From Thermoplasmata archaeon (GTDB lineage Archaea; Thermoplasmatota; Thermoplasmata; Thermoplasmatales; Thermoplasmataceae): 5,911 nucleotides of DNA. The translations under genes were made by a program, and so were the position numbers. The DNA is taken from the NCBI GenBank assembly GCA_021801305.1, contig JAJYYD010000148.1:1-5911 (forward strand), given 5' to 3'. This document shows positions 5,128 through 5,911 of this stretch, piece by piece. Below the pieces are notes generated by a model. The model was not told the origin of the DNA. It saw nothing but the letters and a program-made list of their open reading frames with translations, and made no database searches. Each line of letters opens with the position of its first letter. Position 1 is the first letter of the stretch.

Positions 5128-5909
5128 GTTGTCACAATGACTGACGACGAGGCAATCCCTATATTTCTTTTCCTGAATTCCGAGAGAATAAGTTTGCTGA
5201 TTGCTGTCTCAGTTTTCTTTCTGTCCCAGAGGTCCGTAATATACCTCAAGTTTACCAGTATATAATTTGAGTTAAATGAGATAAAAACCTGTGGCTCAAT
5301 TATTCCCCTTTCAATGTAGTACTTTGTCTTCATTTTATCATACTGTTTCCTAGCTTCTTCAAAGAACCTGCCGGTTACGCTTACAGCTATTTCCTTGAGG
5401 ACTGCAGTGACCTCCTCTATATCCACATCGTAAAACAATGGGATGTCTATGTTATCCCATAGAAAATTGAATCCTTTTGAGAAATTAATGATTTCTATGG
5501 TCATTATCTGGTTGTTTGGAATCTCCACGACACGCCCTGTGTAGAGGTCGGCCGCTGTCCACTGCTTTATCTCCATTATGGTAAAGAAGAAAGCGTTTAT
5601 GTCTATGACATCCCCCTCTTCGTTGCCAACCTTAATTCTTTCACCTATTGTAAATGGCTTGAAGAAGATTATAACCACCCAGGCTATGAGGCTGGTGATT
5701 GGATCCCGTAAGGAAAAGGCAATTCCTGCGGAAAATAAGCCTGCAGAAACCAGCAATATGCTTGTATCCTTTACAAATAGCGACAGGAAAATTATGAGGT
5801 CAATCAGCCCTATTATAAGGCCGAAAAACTTCCTGAGGTTGTATCTTGTTTTTACGCTGGAAATTTTGTTTATCACCCTGGAAATAATCTTGTATATTGT
5901 GAGGGAAAT
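5115..5909 (-). CDS. MscS-family mechanosensitive ion channel (5' partial)
   Basis: A membrane channel of the small-conductance mechanosensitive type, expected to open under membrane tension and release solutes on hypo-osmotic shock. The visible 264 residues, counted from the first complete codon at 5909, contain a helix at 27-46 and the pore helix TM3 (about 52-85: AGLFSAGIAFSLRDP, then AWVVIIFFKPFTIGER). They continue with the beta domain (86-142, GDVIDI then VVEIPNNQIM and INFSKG) and the C-terminal alpha/beta domain to 264. The segment WTAADLYTGRVVEIPN and the later EARKQYDKMKTKY match a well-known MscS subfamily rather than E. coli MscS itself. The frame stays open to the window edge, so the GTG at 5876 is very likely internal and the start lies outside. 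The stop at 5115 is 43 bases from the stop of the potassium channel on the opposite strand. Confidence 0.93.
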   Translation of the reverse strand: MSLTIYKIISRVINKISSVKTRYNLRKFFGLIIGLIDLIIFLSLFVKDTSILLVSAGLFSAGIAFSLRDPITSLIAWVVIIFFKPFTIGERIKVGNEEGDVIDINAFFFTIMEIKQWTAADLYTGRVVEIPNNQIMTIEIINFSKGFNFLWDNIDIPLFYDVDIEEVTAVLKEIAVSVTGRFFEEARKQYDKMKTKYYIERGIIEPQVFISFNSNYILVNLRYITDLWDRKKTETAISKLILSEFRKRNIGIASSSVIVTTKSS

Positions 5910-5911
5910 CG

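Overview
The window looks like chromosomal DNA of a euryarchaeon, most likely in or near the Thermoplasmatales. The evidence is indirect. TATA-like boxes lie about 25-28 bases ahead of several start codons, which implies leaderless or nearly leaderless mRNAs. One gene has a GGTGA ribosome-binding site. Oligo-T runs follow some genes, and the base composition is moderately AT-rich. The gene content also fits: a DUF981-like membrane protein, a tiny zinc-ribbon protein and archaeal-type ion channels. No mobile element, CRISPR array, rRNA or tRNA was seen.

Layout: (1) 3-1010 (+), 5'-truncated class V aminotransferase of the alanine/serine-glyoxylate type. (2) 1201-2148 (-), a LIM-like zinc knuckle joined to a trypsin-fold domain that has lost its catalytic His and Ser. 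(3) 2262-2876 (-), six-helix DUF981-like membrane protein. (4) 3001-3213 (-), 70-residue zinc-ribbon protein with a perfect 19-bp palindrome against its TATA box. (5) 3411-3767 (-), small protein with a histone H1-like Lys/Ala/Thr tail. (6) 3941-5071 (+), potassium channel with a TLGFGD filter, an unusual four-helix N-terminus and one RCK-like Rossmann domain. (7) 5115-5909 (-), 5'-truncated MscS-family channel, convergent with gene 6.

Genes 2-5 all read on the minus strand. Each has its own gap of 83-197 bases with promoter-like sequence, so they look like separate transcription units rather than one operon. Genes 6 and 7 converge with 43 bases between their stop codons and would both act on ion flux and turgor, but nothing in the sequence shows co-regulation. 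No gap exceeds 200 bases.

The most unusual item is gene 2, a probable pseudoprotease fused to a zinc-binding knuckle. Next are the potassium channel's N-terminal domain, which resembles the membrane part of lysyl-phosphatidylglycerol synthases, and the palindromic candidate operator ahead of gene 4.
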